The notes beneath the pieces were generated by a model. The model was given only the letters and a program-made list of their open reading frames with translations, was not told where the DNA came from and ran no database searches. Source: Sorex araneus (lineage: Eukaryota > Chordata > Mammalia > Eulipotyphla > Soricidae). Taken from it: DNA of 64,000 nucleotides. Position numbers and translations under genes: made by a program. Positions 22,685 to 31,962 of the stretch are shown piece by piece (the first letter of the stretch is position 1; each line of letters opens with the position of its first letter). The stretch is taken from positions 9,497,926 through 9,561,925 of the forward strand of contig NC_073312.1 of the NCBI RefSeq assembly GCF_027595985.1, read 5' to 3'.

Positions 22685-22940
22685 AACTTTTAATTTTTTT
22701 ATTGAATATCTGTGAGATAGACTATTGTAAAGATGTTCATGATTGGATTTCAGTCATACAATGATCTAACACCCATCCCTTCACCAATGTATATTTCCCA
22801 CCACCGATGTCCCCCGTTTCCTTGCACCATCCCTCAACAGCCCCCCCATACACACCTGCTCTATGGAAGATATTTTTCTTCTTTTAATCTCTGGCACTCT
22901 CTCTCTGTGCATTATGGTTTGAAATACAGGTACTGAAGTC
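22685..22940 (-). repeat. L1 3' end
   Basis: Lineage-type L1 3' UTR on the minus strand: TTTTTTATTGAATATCTGTG, TTTCAGTCATACAATGATCT, ACACCCATCCCTTCACCAAT, then GCATTATGGTTTGAAATACA. No target-site duplication was identified. Confidence 0.8.
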
Positions 22941-23041
22941 AATCAAGTTTGTTTAGGGTACTCAGTATTTTTATCGGGAAGGTAAGGCTAGAATAGCTTT
23001 TCAACTGGGTGGCACTTTAGAATGTGGACATGACTGCTGAG

Positions 23042-24150
23042 GCTTCTGGAAATACAGGGAGGTGGGGGGAGGTAGCCTATTCTGACCCCAATAAAGCTTG
23101 GAGATTTCAGTCACAAAACCCTTATACCCGAATTTTGAGCCGATTATATCTCAGTGAGGATCATCCTGAGATGGTAGAATCTGGCCGGGGACATGGCAGT
23201 ATTGTGGGAGCAAGCGGCTGCTAGAGGCTCTGCTTAGGTGGGCACCCGGCTAACCCTCCAACTTCTTATTTACCCAGAGCTGTTCATCCTTGCAGGGTCT
23301 GAGATTAACTGCACCTTTTGATCACTTTCGAGGTTTATATATGGGTCTCTGAAGCAAGGCTGGTCGAAGAGCTTACATGGAGGTGATGGAGTTGGTTCAT
23401 GGTGATGACTGCCGGTGCTTCCAGGGGTATAGGGAAGTGAAGGGAGGTAGCCCATCCAAAACCTGAGAAAATTTGGATATTACAGCCACAAGACCCGCAT
23501 ATCCAAACTTTCAACAGATTAGTATCTTGGTGAGGTCTGTCCTGAGATGGGGACATGGTGGTGATTTTGAATTGTGGAAGCAAATGGCTGCTTGGGAAGG
23601 CATCAGGCTGATGGGCACCCTCTGATTTACCCTGGTCTGTTCAGCCTTGTATGGATCCAAAATTAACTGTGCCTTTTGATTTCTTTTGAGAGTTATTTAT
23701 TTATTTAGGTCTTTTTGGGTCATACCGGCAATGCTCAGGTGTTACTCCTGACTCTGCACTCAGGAATGCAGGATCCTGGTGGTCCTTGGAGGACCATATG
23801 GGATGCCAGGGATCGAACCCAGGTCAGCTGCATGCAAGGCAGACATCCTACCCACTGTACTATCAGTCCAGCCCTCTTATGATTTATTTATGGGTCTCTG
23901 AAGTAAGGCTGATAAACAAGCTTGTATAGCTGAGCCGGAGGTGGGTTTTGTGGGTGTGGCTCCCACAGACCAAACTTTTGGCCGTTTAATTTCTCAGGAA
24001 ACTTGGTCCTGAGTTGTTGGGGTCTGACCAGTGGCAACTTTGGGGTGTTTAGAAGCCTGAAGTCACTATCAGGCTGCTGATGCACTCGCCCTGCAAGTAC
24101 AGGTTGACCTACTGGCAGCACCACTCGTCCCTCCCCATCCCCGCCCCCAT
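23042..24150. repeat. Diverged tandem array, about 375-bp unit, about 2.7 copies
   Basis: Three related units. Unit 1 starts GCTTCTGGAAATACAGGG at 23042, unit 2 GCTTCCAGGGGTATAGGG at 23417 (period 375). The later anchor TGGGTCTCTGAAG recurs at 23342 and 23891, which is 377 bp once the inserted SINE is subtracted. Unit 3 is partial (CCAAACTTTTGGCCG, GTCCTGAGTTGTTGGGG). Units share TTGAGCCGATTA-like and ATCCTGAGATGG-like cores and are clearly diverged. It could be a satellite remnant, or promoter monomers like those of some L1 5' UTRs; the sequence alone does not decide. Confidence 0.75.
23703..23874 (-). repeat. Shrew-type tRNA SINE inside the tandem array
   Basis: Minus-strand copy (TTTTTGGGTCATACCGGCAA, ACCATATGGGATGCCAGGGA, ACTATCAGTCCAGCCC). 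It interrupts unit 2 of the tandem array between two TTATTTAT-rich flanks, so it inserted after the array formed. Confidence 0.85.
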
Positions 24151-25216
24151 CCAAGCATTAGTTTTTAAAGGAGCAGAAAAAAGAAAAACACTACAGGACA
24201 TTTCAGAAACCAACACATGCAAGACAAAATAACCCATTAGAATTCAACACAATACTCTGAATTCCTGTTAGTCATTTTGGAAAAGAGAAACGGGCATTGG
24301 ATACACAAAGATAAGGCCAAGATGCTTAACAGCAGGTAACTGAGACGCTCAAAAGTGGAAGGAGGAAATGGAGGCCCAGCAAGGACTGCTGTATACTTGG
24401 CGGGGGTGGGGGGGTGGGGGGAGGGACATGTCATGACCATCCCACTTGCATTCTGGCTTGACTCTCCGTCGCCAGCGACTTGAACAAACTCCTTAGTGTC
24501 CGAGTGAATTTGTATCATGAGATGGTAGGGAAGAACAGTTCTCCGGTGTATTAATGAGCAAGTGGTCAGGTCACCTCTGCAAGCAAATCCTTTACAAAAT
24601 GATAGTGTGAGGCTCTGCCTCTGTTGAAAGCAAGCACGCGTTAACTCCTCCAGAGAAGGGCCTGAAAAGCTTGCATTCAGGAGACACGAATCGGAAAACA
24701 AGTGTACTTTTGTGTCTGGGGAGGATTCTTTTCATTGCCGTCAATTTAGTACACCGATAGACAGAGATTCTAGCTTTACTATCGGGTTGCCCTCTGAGCA
24801 GAGACCCCGCTGCCGGCCATGCTGAGGGGAGCTTGGGCCCACTCTGGTTTCCCTGGCGCCCATTGAGTGAGTTCCTTTTCTCTCCAAGTCCTGGGCTGAG
24901 TTGCTTGGGAGGAAAAATGAGCTGCAGGCCAGGTGAATAGTGAGTCGGTTTTGTTGATACTCTGTTGACCGGGGGTTAAAAACAACATGCTTCCCCCCAT
25001 GCACACCCCACCACACACACCTCCCAATAACATTCAAAACCTTTATCCCTCTTGAACCCACTTTTGATGGAATAGTACCTCAGATTTGGGCACTCTGGAG
25101 TACTCACTAACTTTTGAGCTGACCTATTGCTGCTAGGAAAAAGGATGCTCATTGGACAAAAAAAAAAAATCTCAGAATGTTTTGTTTTCTTTTAAGGCCT
25201 TTGTCTTATTAGGAGT
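24151..25216. other. Unassigned sequence with one G-quadruplex motif
   Basis: No recognised repeat. A G-quadruplex pattern (G-runs 5, 7, 6, 3) lies at 24402-24425. A 154-codon open frame on the minus strand (24237-24701) has no recognised motif and crosses this low-complexity G-run, so it is not called a gene. Confidence 0.45.
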
Positions 25217-25264
25217 TAGAGGAGTTAGGTATCACTTGTATCACTTGTCATACCATTAATCTTT

Positions 25265-25439
25265 GATTTGCTTGAGCAGGCGCCAGTAATGTCTCCATTT
25301 GTCCCTATCGCATGCTATTGTAGCCCAATGGCGTCCACTCGCTCCAGGAACATGAAGAGCCTCAAACCATTCATTCAGGGTTTTGACAAAGAAGTCTGAC
25401 CATCTCGTAGGTGGGTGGCCTCGTGGTCTTTTGATGTCC
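25265..25439 (-). pseudogene. RTE-type LINE ORF2 C-terminal fragment
   Basis: The minus strand encodes an open stretch of about 58 codons containing GHPPTRWSDFFVKTLN and DRDKWRHYWRLLKQI. The G-x-PPTRW and D-R-D-K-W-R signatures are typical of the region after the reverse transcriptase in RTE-clade LINEs. In the element this precedes the 3' UTR and tail immediately to the left. No start codon belongs to it: it is a fragment. Confidence 0.75.
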
Positions 25440-25713
25440 TGTGGATTCCAGTAGCATGTACACTGGCATCAGAAGCATCCACTGAGGACCTGATGGTACA
25501 AGTGCAGAAGATCAAATACGACATCATTGGTCTGACCGAGACAAGAAGGCATCGATCACATCACACCATTTTCAACACTGGAGAAGAATTGTTCCTCGGA
25601 ACATGCAACAATAGAGGTGTTGGTTGTGTCGGTGTCCTTGTCAACACAAACTTGGCCATGAGCATTGATTTGTTTGAATGCCTAACAACCTGAATCAGAC
25701 AATTACGCTTGAA
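25440..25713 (+). pseudogene. RTE-type LINE endonuclease fragment (inverted)
   Basis: The plus strand encodes about 85 residues with YDIIGLTETRRH, where the Glu matches the metal-binding Glu of APE-type endonucleases. Then come FLGTCNNRGVGCVGVLVN and MSIDLFECLTT, a stop (TGA, one change from CGA), and IRQLRL in frame. This is the N-terminal endonuclease core of an RTE-clade ORF2. It runs opposite to the C-terminal piece next to it. Confidence 0.75.
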
Positions 25714-25726
25714 TAGAGGAGTTAGG

Positions 25727-26126
25727 GATTGTCAGTATTTCTAATAGAATTTCTCCCCTTTTACACTTGAAATACTTTGAGGACTATACACTTCAAATAT
25801 GTTATTGTAAATTAAACAGAAAATTGATGGTGCGCATGTTTTGAATACTGATCATGAGACAATATGGAGTTGGGCACCATACCTAAGGGATCCTCAATCC
25901 ACACGAGAGTCTAGTATGTCCTCCATGTGTGAGGAAGTTGCAAGCAACCAATGATCTGTCCTCTCTAGGATGACTCTCCAAAGCCATGTGCTTCCCATCA
26001 TGTACCATTGCCCACAGGAACTCTGAAAACTAGCAAAATTTTCTGGTCCGGGAACTCTCATTGGGGCTACTGGGAGTTAAGTTTGTTTTCATTCTCTTGG
26101 GTTTTTGTTTTGTTTTCAACAAACTG
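25727..26126. other. Unassigned intergenic sequence
   Basis: No recognised repeat or gene between the RTE insertion and the composite SINE. Confidence 0.45.
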
Positions 26127-26368
26127 TAGCACTGTCGTAGCACTGTCGTCCCATTGTTCATCAATTTGCTCGAGCAGGCACCAGTAACGTCTCCATTGTG
26201 AGACTTGTTACTGTTTTTGGCATAATGAATATGCCATGGGGAGCTTGCCAGGCTCTGCTGTGCGGGCGGGATACCCTCAGTAGCTTGCTGGGCCCTCCGA
26301 GAGGGATGGAGGAATCAAACCCAGGTCAGCCATGTGCAAGACAAGTGCCCTACCCGCTGTGCTAACAT
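26127..26368 (-). repeat. Composite SINE: tRNA head plus RTE-like tail
   Basis: Same build as the copy at 2413. On the plus strand: a (GTAGCACTGTC)2 tail, GAGCAGGCACCAGTAACGTC (RTE-like end), GAATATGCCATGGGGAGC body, CCCTCCGAGAGGGATGG, and the tRNA head complement GCCCTACCCGCTGTGCTA. The head lacks its last about 15 bp. It lies only 400 bp from the RTE fragment it resembles. Confidence 0.8.
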
Positions 26369-26419
26369 AAAGGAAAGGATAATAATGTGTTTGAAAGAAA
26401 TCATCTGGTTAATTGTATT

Positions 26420-26655
26420 AATTTTATTTATTTTTAATGAATCACTGTGAGATACAGTTACAGATGTCAGTCATACAATGATCAAGTACCCATCTCTCCA
26501 CCAGTGCCCATTCTCCACCACCAATGTTCCCAGTATACCCCCCCCAACCTTCCCCCCTCCCCTTCTCTGTGTCAGGCACATTCTCTTTTACTCTCTCTCT
26601 CTCCTTTTGGGTGTTATAGTTTGCAATATGGGTAGTAAGTGGCCATCATTTAGAC
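26420..26655 (-). repeat. L1 3' end
   Basis: Lineage-type L1 3' UTR on the minus strand: TTTAATGAATCACTGTGAGA, CAGTCATACAATGATCAAG, ACCCATCTCTCCACCAGTGC, then GTTATAGTTTGCAATATGGG. 5'-truncated in the 3' UTR. Confidence 0.85.
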
Positions 26656-27046
26656 CCAAGTTTTAAAATACTCTTGGCTTCCAAATTTATTCATTGCTCC
26701 AAAGTCACATTCTGTAAAAACTTAGATTATTCATTACATATGAGGTGATGAGCTTAGAATATGGACTGACCAAAAATGGGCTCCTTTTCCTTTTGTAAAA
26801 TATGCATCCCTGCAACTAGAAATGCTGCCCACCAAAAACACATTCTTCGAGGAGGTACCTGTCTTTGTCTCCTATGCTGAGAAGTTGAGATTCAAGATCA
26901 CTTGTTGGTCAGGAGAAAAGCATCTGAGCTGAGTTCCCTCTCACCACATGGACCACTCAGTACAAGGTCTCCCTTCATCTGTCTCTTGTCTGCCCTGTCT
27001 TCCTTCCCTACTTATGTCCCAGGTATGACCCTTCCTGATCTCTCTT

Positions 27047-27432
27047 TTTAATTTAGTTTTTTAAAATTGAATCCCTGTGAGATACAAAAAAAGTTTTCAT
27101 GGTCACATTTCAGTCACATAATGTTTCAACCCCATTCTCCATAAGGCACAGGTAGAACTACATAAGAAATAACTTCCAACCTCATCAAAAAATGGGGAGA
27201 AGAAATGAACAGAAACTTCCTCAAAGAAGAAATACAAATGGCCAAAAGGCAGACGAAAAAATGCTCTACATCACTAATCATCAGGGAGATGCGAATCAAA
27301 ACAACAACGAGGCATCACCTTACACCACAGAGGCTGGCACACATCAAAAAGAGTAAGAACAACCAGTGCTGGTGTGGATGTGCTAAGAAAGAGACTCTCA
27401 TTCATTGTTGGTGGGAATGCTGACTGGTTCTT
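27047..27432 (-). mobile_element. 5'-inverted L1: 3' end (minus) joined to ORF2 (plus)
   Basis: 27047-27143 is the L1 3' tail and 3' UTR on the minus strand (AAAATTGAATCCCTGTGAGA, CATTTCAGTCACATAATG). From about 27147 to 27432 the plus strand encodes the L1 ORF2 C-terminal region, for example MNRNFLKEEIQMAKRQTKKC and CSTSLIIREMRIKTT, ending with a HCWWEC motif. Two opposed parts of one L1 side by side indicate 5' inversion. No clear target-site duplication was found, so two insertions are possible. Confidence 0.75.
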
Positions 27433-28305
27433 TCTTTCTCGTCTTTATCTGGAAATTGAAATTGGGCTGGGAACTTTCCTATTGGTAAGACCACAGGCCT
27501 GAGTGCCTTCTCGGCCCCCAAAATAGACTTTTTAAAGCATGTTGCATGTCTAGTTTAGTTAATCCCCATAATCACTGGGAATGGAGGTCACTATCAATTT
27601 CCCCCCTCACTCCTTGAGGGAGGAAACCCAGGAGGCAAAGGTTAAATGGCTTCCCAATGTCCCTGGAGGCTCAGAGTTCCTGAGACCAGCCTGGAAGAAA
27701 AGAAGACCCCAGAGACAGAGGTTGATGGGGGCAAGCGGGTTCAGCAGTGCACAGAATCCCCCATGCCAACCAGTCCTTGGCCCTCGGGGCTTTCTAAGGG
27801 GTTCTGCTACTATGGCCTTGGCAGGTAGGAAGTGGTTTGACCTTCTATCACTGCTCCTTGGTCTTTCATTCATTCATTTCTTTAATGCACCTTCACAGAG
27901 TCATTCCAGGTCTAATAGAATGCTCGGGCTCTCCCGGGACAGGCAAATGTGTGCCTCGCCCTCCTGTGGCCTATAAAATACTTCTCAGAGTTTGGCCTTT
28001 CCTTCCCTCCCCCCCCATTCATTCCAGCTCTTTCAAATCTTCCCCAGCCCCTCAGTAGGGGAAGTTCCATATGTACTTCCCCTCCGGCACTGGGATGGAC
28101 TTCACATGTCAGTGAATGATCAATTCTGTCCCTTGTCGAAATAACTCCTGATGGTCATGAAGTAAGTGTTGATTTGCCGTCTTCCTTCATATCTTGAACT
28201 ATGGCTCTCCGAGTGCTGTGGTTTGGGGAGGTGGGACTTTTGGGTGTGATTAGGACCTGAGAATGGAGTTCTCAAAATTGGGCTCATTACACTTAAAGGT
28301 GAGAT
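27433..28305. other. Unassigned intergenic sequence
   Basis: No recognised repeat. 27600-27980 is GC-richer with overlapping open frames on both strands and no recognised protein family. Confidence 0.45.
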
Positions 28306-28400
28306 CCAAAGACTAGAGCGATTGTTTGGGGAATAAGGCATGTGCCTTGTGTATAGCTGACCTTGTTTGGTTCCCTGAGCACTGAACTTTGCTTGGTGAA
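28306..28400 (+). repeat. Old SINE head fragment
   Basis: AAGACTAGAGCGATTGTTTG, AAGGCATGTGCCTTGTGTAT and GTTTGGTTCCCTGAGCACTG mark a decayed plus-strand SINE. Confidence 0.5.
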
Positions 28401-28616
28401 ACCTTGGAGGTTTCCCAGAACTGCAGAGGGATTTGGATAGTCCTTGGCACTGTAGGATCTGAGCAGCACTGCATCCTCAGGACCTAGCACTGACCCAGTG
28501 ACTCTTGGCCAATAGGGCCTATGGCTCAATGTAAGAGCCCGAGGTTATGTTGTTGCTCAGGCCTGATGGTGCTGGCGATTATTTGGTCCAGCCCTGCTGC
28601 ACTTGTGGGTCTCTAG

Positions 28617-28749
28617 GGTCATACTTGGCAGTGTTGGGGACCTCCAGGGTTGCACCTGGATATGATTAGGAAATGTGGTAGGTTGTGGATTGAACCTAGG
28701 TTGGCTGCATGCAAGGCAAGCACCTTAACTCTCATACTATCTCTCCAGT
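28617..28749 (-). repeat. Old SINE
   Basis: Minus-strand older-subfamily SINE: GGTCATACTTGGCAGTGTTG, GATTGAACCTAGGTTGGCTG, CATGCAAGGCAAGCACCTTA, ACTATCTCTCCAGTG. Confidence 0.7.
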
Positions 28750-28809
28750 GACAGTAGAATATCTTTAATGACTGTACTTTATCCTAGGAAATTATACAAG
28801 ATTTGTTCC

Positions 28810-29430
28810 AGACTATTAATTTCCTGTAGCTGCTTGAATTCATGACCACAAACTTGGTGACTTGAAACAATAAAAAATGTATTCTTCCATAGTTCCGGAG
28901 ACCAGAAATCTAAAATTACTGTCAATGGGCTGAAATAACAAATAGGACAGGACAGGGGCTGGAGTGATAGCATAGCAGGTAGGGCATTTGCCTTGCACGC
29001 GGCCGACCCGGGTTCAAATCCCAGCATCCCATATGGTCCCCTGAGCACCGCCAGGAGTAATTCCTGAGTGCAGAGCCAGGAGTAACCCCTGTGCATCACC
29101 AGGTGTGACCCAAAAACCAAAAAAACAAAACAAAACAAAACAAATAGGACAGTATCTATAGGGTTGGATCTTCCAACTTCTGATGCCGCCTGCATTCCTG
29201 GGCTGGCAATCATACCACTCTGGTCTTCAAGGGCAGCATCTTCCCTTCTATCTGTTCCATCTTCACAAGCCTTTCTCATTTTCTGTCTCTCTTCTCTTAT
29301 AAGGACTTTAGTGATTACATTTAAGGCACTACTGGATAATCCAGGAAAACGTCCTCATCTCAGGATCCTTGTGTTATTCATATATGTAAATGCTATCCTT
29401 CCAAATATGGTAAAAATGTACAAATTATAG
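28810..29430 (-). repeat. MaLR-type LTR, split by a SINE
   Basis: Minus-strand LTR: TAATTTCCTGTAGCTGC, CCACAAACTTGGTGACTTGA, CATAGTTCCGGAGACCAGAA. After the SINE it continues with CTGGGCTGGCAATCATACCA, CTCTTATAAGGACTTTAG and TGATTACATTTAAGG. The wording is that of MLT1-like MaLR LTRs. Confidence 0.65.
28937..29152 (+). repeat. Young shrew-type tRNA SINE with target-site duplication
   Basis: Plus-strand copy at 28955-29138, one of the best preserved in the window. A box GATAGCATAGCAGGTAGGG, B box GGGTTCAAATCCC, body CATCCCATATGGTCCCCTGA, end GTGTGACCCAAAAACC and a (CAAAA)n tail. A perfect 14-bp duplication AACAAATAGGACAG lies at 28937-28950 and 29139-29152. It interrupts the MaLR LTR. Confidence 0.93.
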
Positions 29431-29461
29431 GGATTAGGACCTTATATCTTTTGGGATCAAG

Positions 29462-29653
29462 AATACTATCAGTGGGGCTGGAGCGATAGTACAGCAGGAA
29501 TTTGTTTTGCATGCGGCCTACCTGGGTTCAATTCCAGGCATCCCATATGGTTCTCCAAGCACAGCTAGGAATAACTCCTGAGTGCAGAGTAAGGAGTAAC
29601 CCCTGAGAATCACTGGGTGTGACCCAAAAAGAAAAAAAAAACAATAGCATCAG
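29462..29653 (+). repeat. Shrew-type tRNA SINE, first of a doublet
   Basis: Plus-strand SINE (29474-29641: GGGGCTGGAGCGATAGTACA to GACCCAAAAAGAAAAAAAAA). It is flanked by AATACTATCAG at 29462 and AATAGCATCAG at 29643, 10 of 11 matching. The right-hand copy also serves as the left flank of the next SINE. Confidence 0.85.
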
Positions 29654-29838
29654 CAAGGGCCAGAGTGAAAGCTCAGCCAGTAAGGTGTTTGCATTGCAAC
29701 TGACCTGGGTTGGATCCTCTGCATCTCTTATGGTCCCCCAAGCACTGTCAGAACTAATTCCTGGGTACAGAGCCAGGTGTAACCCCTGAGCATCACTGGG
29801 CATGGCCCCAGAACTAAAATAAAATAAAAATAGCATCA
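29643..29838 (+). repeat. Older tRNA SINE, second of a doublet
   Basis: Plus-strand SINE (29657-29828: GGGCCAGAGTGAAAGCTCAG, CCTGGGTTGGATCCTC, GGTGTAACCCCTGAGCATCA, then an AAAATAAAATAAAA tail). It is flanked by AATAGCATCA at 29643 and 29829. It is more diverged than its neighbour. Confidence 0.8.
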
Positions 29839-30924
29839 CCACAAACATTTGATGGAACTAGATTCTGAGTCACTGAATAATGGGGATAAACTAGAGTTTA
29901 TCGTGTTATTTTATGAGTCTTAGGGAATACAATGGAAGTAGTTAAAGTGATATTATGATCCTTCTCAGACTCTCACAAGAAGTTTTAATGCATCTTCCCG
30001 GGACTCTCAAAATGTTCTTTATTAACTCACTATCTTGAGATGCATGTGGAAGAAGTTACAAATATAAGACCCATTGACAGTCCCCAAAGCAAACAAGTAT
30101 GTCATTGAAGTTGTCTTGGATAACTGCCAATGAAATATACCAAGTAACCTCTGTCAATGCCTGGAAAGCAAAAGAGTTGCCCAACTGAATTAAACCCCAA
30201 ATCTTGAGCCACAAAATCCATGGGAATTAACTAAATGGTTACAGTATTAAGTCACTAAGTTTCTTATCATGTTGTTGTATAATATTAGATAACTAGTGCA
30301 TTAGCATTTTGGAAACTGGGTAAGGATTTTCTAGCTCCAAATTTAGAATTATTTCCATCTCCAGCGTTAGACATGTAGAGGGGAAGTGAGATGGTGTTTC
30401 AGATAGAGATAAACCAAGTAACAAAAGGCTCTGGGGTCAGAATGGAAACAGGCATGGCTAGTGGCAAGAGGATGACTAGAGATGGAGGGGTTGGCATGCA
30501 AGGGCTAGAAAGATCAACGGAATAGTTTGAGACCAGGGGTCACAGAGATTGAGGAGGATAGAGAAATATCTTGGGGAAGAAAACAATCAAGTCCCTACGT
30601 TCTTGAGCAGGAGGAGTGTAATGAGATTATCTCAGGAAAATGTATTGTGCATCCAGCATGGGGACAGCGGGAGGAGCAGTAAGGTCACTGCTATACTTCA
30701 GGCACAAAGTACAAGGAAGCCGCCACTGGACATCTCAGCAAATGCAAAGGACAGTGGTGCTGAAAGGATGATACCAAGTGATAAGTCTGGAAGCTGTGAG
30801 GAGGGAAGAGAGCCAGAATTACCAAGGGTTTGAGGACCTGAGAGTGACTGAAAGAAGGGTCTGCCAGTATTTTTTTATCTATTTGTCTATTTAGCTGGGC
30901 CACAGTATTCAGATATTTGCTCAG
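29839..30924. other. Mostly unassigned intergenic sequence
   Basis: No recognised gene. 30400-30500 (CAAAAGGCTCTGGGGTCAGA-like wording) vaguely recalls an unnamed ancient mammalian repeat, but I could not confirm this. Confidence 0.4.
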
Positions 30925-31230
30925 TATCTCGTGCAGATATTGCTGTGAAGGTATTTTTCAGATGAGATTAACATTTAAATCAGTAGACTTTGAGCAAAGC
31001 AGATTATCCTCCAGAATGGGGGTGGACCTCATCCAATTGACTGAAAATCTTAAAAGGAAAAAAAAAACCCTGAAGTCCCCTGAGGAAAAGAAAATTTTGT
31101 CCGCGATGTCTTCAGATTTGGCTGCAACCCATGCCTGTGTATCCCGCTGTCCTCCTGCCTACAAATGTAGACATGCCGGCCTCCAGCCTCTGTGATTCTG
31201 TAACATCATTCTCTTCTGCTCTCCCTTTTC
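30925..31230 (+). repeat. ERVL LTR, MLT2 type
   Basis: Plus-strand wording diagnostic of MLT2 LTRs: TGCTGTGAAGGTATTTTTCA, GATGAGATTAACATTTAAAT, CAGTAGACTTTGAGCAAAGC, GGTGGACCTCATCCAATTGA, then CGGCCTCCAGCCTCTGTGAT. Solitary and diverged, with no viral coding sequence attached. Confidence 0.8.
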
Positions 31231-31283
31231 TCTAGCTACATGTAAACATGTACACTCTACATATGTCTTCATTTATACTATAT

Positions 31284-31962
31284 AAAGTATATTGCCCATG
31301 CGCCTGGCTGTCTTTCCCAGGGCCCCTTGGAGGGGGTGGGCTCCAGCTTTCCTCCCCGCCCTGAACTGAGCTCCCTCGGCTGAAGACCTCCAGAGCCTAG
31401 CTACAGTCATGCTCAAGGCCCCTCTCCACATGTTCGGATGAGCCTCACACATAAAGGTACCGGCAGAGGAACCCAGGTGTGTGGGACCCAGGGCTGAGAC
31501 CTCCAAGTCTGCTCGGGTCGGGACTGGGCCTCTTCCACCCATATTTCCCATTTTCCAGTTGCTAGGCGGTCACATCCAGGGACTGCCCCCTGCACCATGT
31601 AATCCCACCAACAACCAACATCCAGAGACTTAAAACCAAGCTCCTGGAAGCCTACATCTTATAGCCTACTTCTCCCTCTGGGAGAAACTGGCAAGCTACT
31701 GAGAGTTTCCTGTCCACATGGGAGAGCCTCTCAAATGACCCATGGTGTATTCATGTGCCAATAACAGTAATAAGGCTGGGTCTCATTTCCCTGACCCTGA
31801 AAGAGCCTCCCATGAGGCATCATTTGGAAGGACAAGTAAAGAGAGGCTTCTAAAATCTCAGGGCTGGGACGAATGGAGACATTACTGAGACCGCTCAAGA
31901 AATTTGATGATCAACATGATGATGATAATGATGATGATGATGATGATGATGAAAGTATATTG
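31284..31962 (+). mobile_element. Complete non-autonomous retroposon with RTE-like 3' end
   Basis: An 11-bp duplication AAAGTATATTG at 31284-31294 and 31952-31962 defines a 657-bp insert, 31295-31951. The 5' half is GC-rich with no long open frame. The body (GGCAAGCTACTGAGAGTTTC, GGTGTATTCATGTGCCAATA) is shared with the composite SINEs. The 3' end GGGACGAATGGAGACATTAC and GCTCAAGAAATTTGATGATC matches the ORF2 C-terminal/3' end of the RTE-type LINE at 25217. It ends in a (GAT)n tail rather than poly(A). It encodes no protein, so it would depend on RTE machinery supplied in trans. Confidence 0.8.
31917..31951. repeat. (GAT)n 3' tail
   Basis: About 11 GAT units with one variant unit (AAT). They are the 3' tail of the RTE-like retroposon and end exactly at the duplication. 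RTE-clade elements commonly end in short tandem repeats. Confidence 0.9.

Larger units (their letters stand above)
25217..25726 (-). mobile_element. RTE-type LINE insertion, 5'-inverted, with target-site duplication
   Basis: A perfect 13-bp duplication TAGAGGAGTTAGG at 25217-25229 and 25714-25726 bounds one insertion. From the left it holds a short tandem 3' tail (ATCACTTGT repeated), the ORF2 C-terminal region on the minus strand, and then an endonuclease segment on the plus strand. Opposed ORF2 ends inside one duplication are what twin priming (5' inversion) of a LINE produces. Nearly all of the reverse transcriptase is missing, so the copy is dead. Confidence 0.8.

Noticed and set aside
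24237..24701. 154-codon open frame, minus strand
   Set aside because: It crosses a low-complexity G-run and shows no recognised motif; nothing around it looks like a promoter, exon border or retrocopy tail.
30340..30540. Possible ancient repeat
   Set aside because: Wording is only faintly similar to an old mammalian repeat; without an alignment the call cannot be supported.
31273..31551. 92-codon frame inside the RTE-like retroposon
   Set aside because: It lies antisense in the GC-rich 5' half of a non-autonomous element and begins outside its boundary; no protein similarity was recognised.
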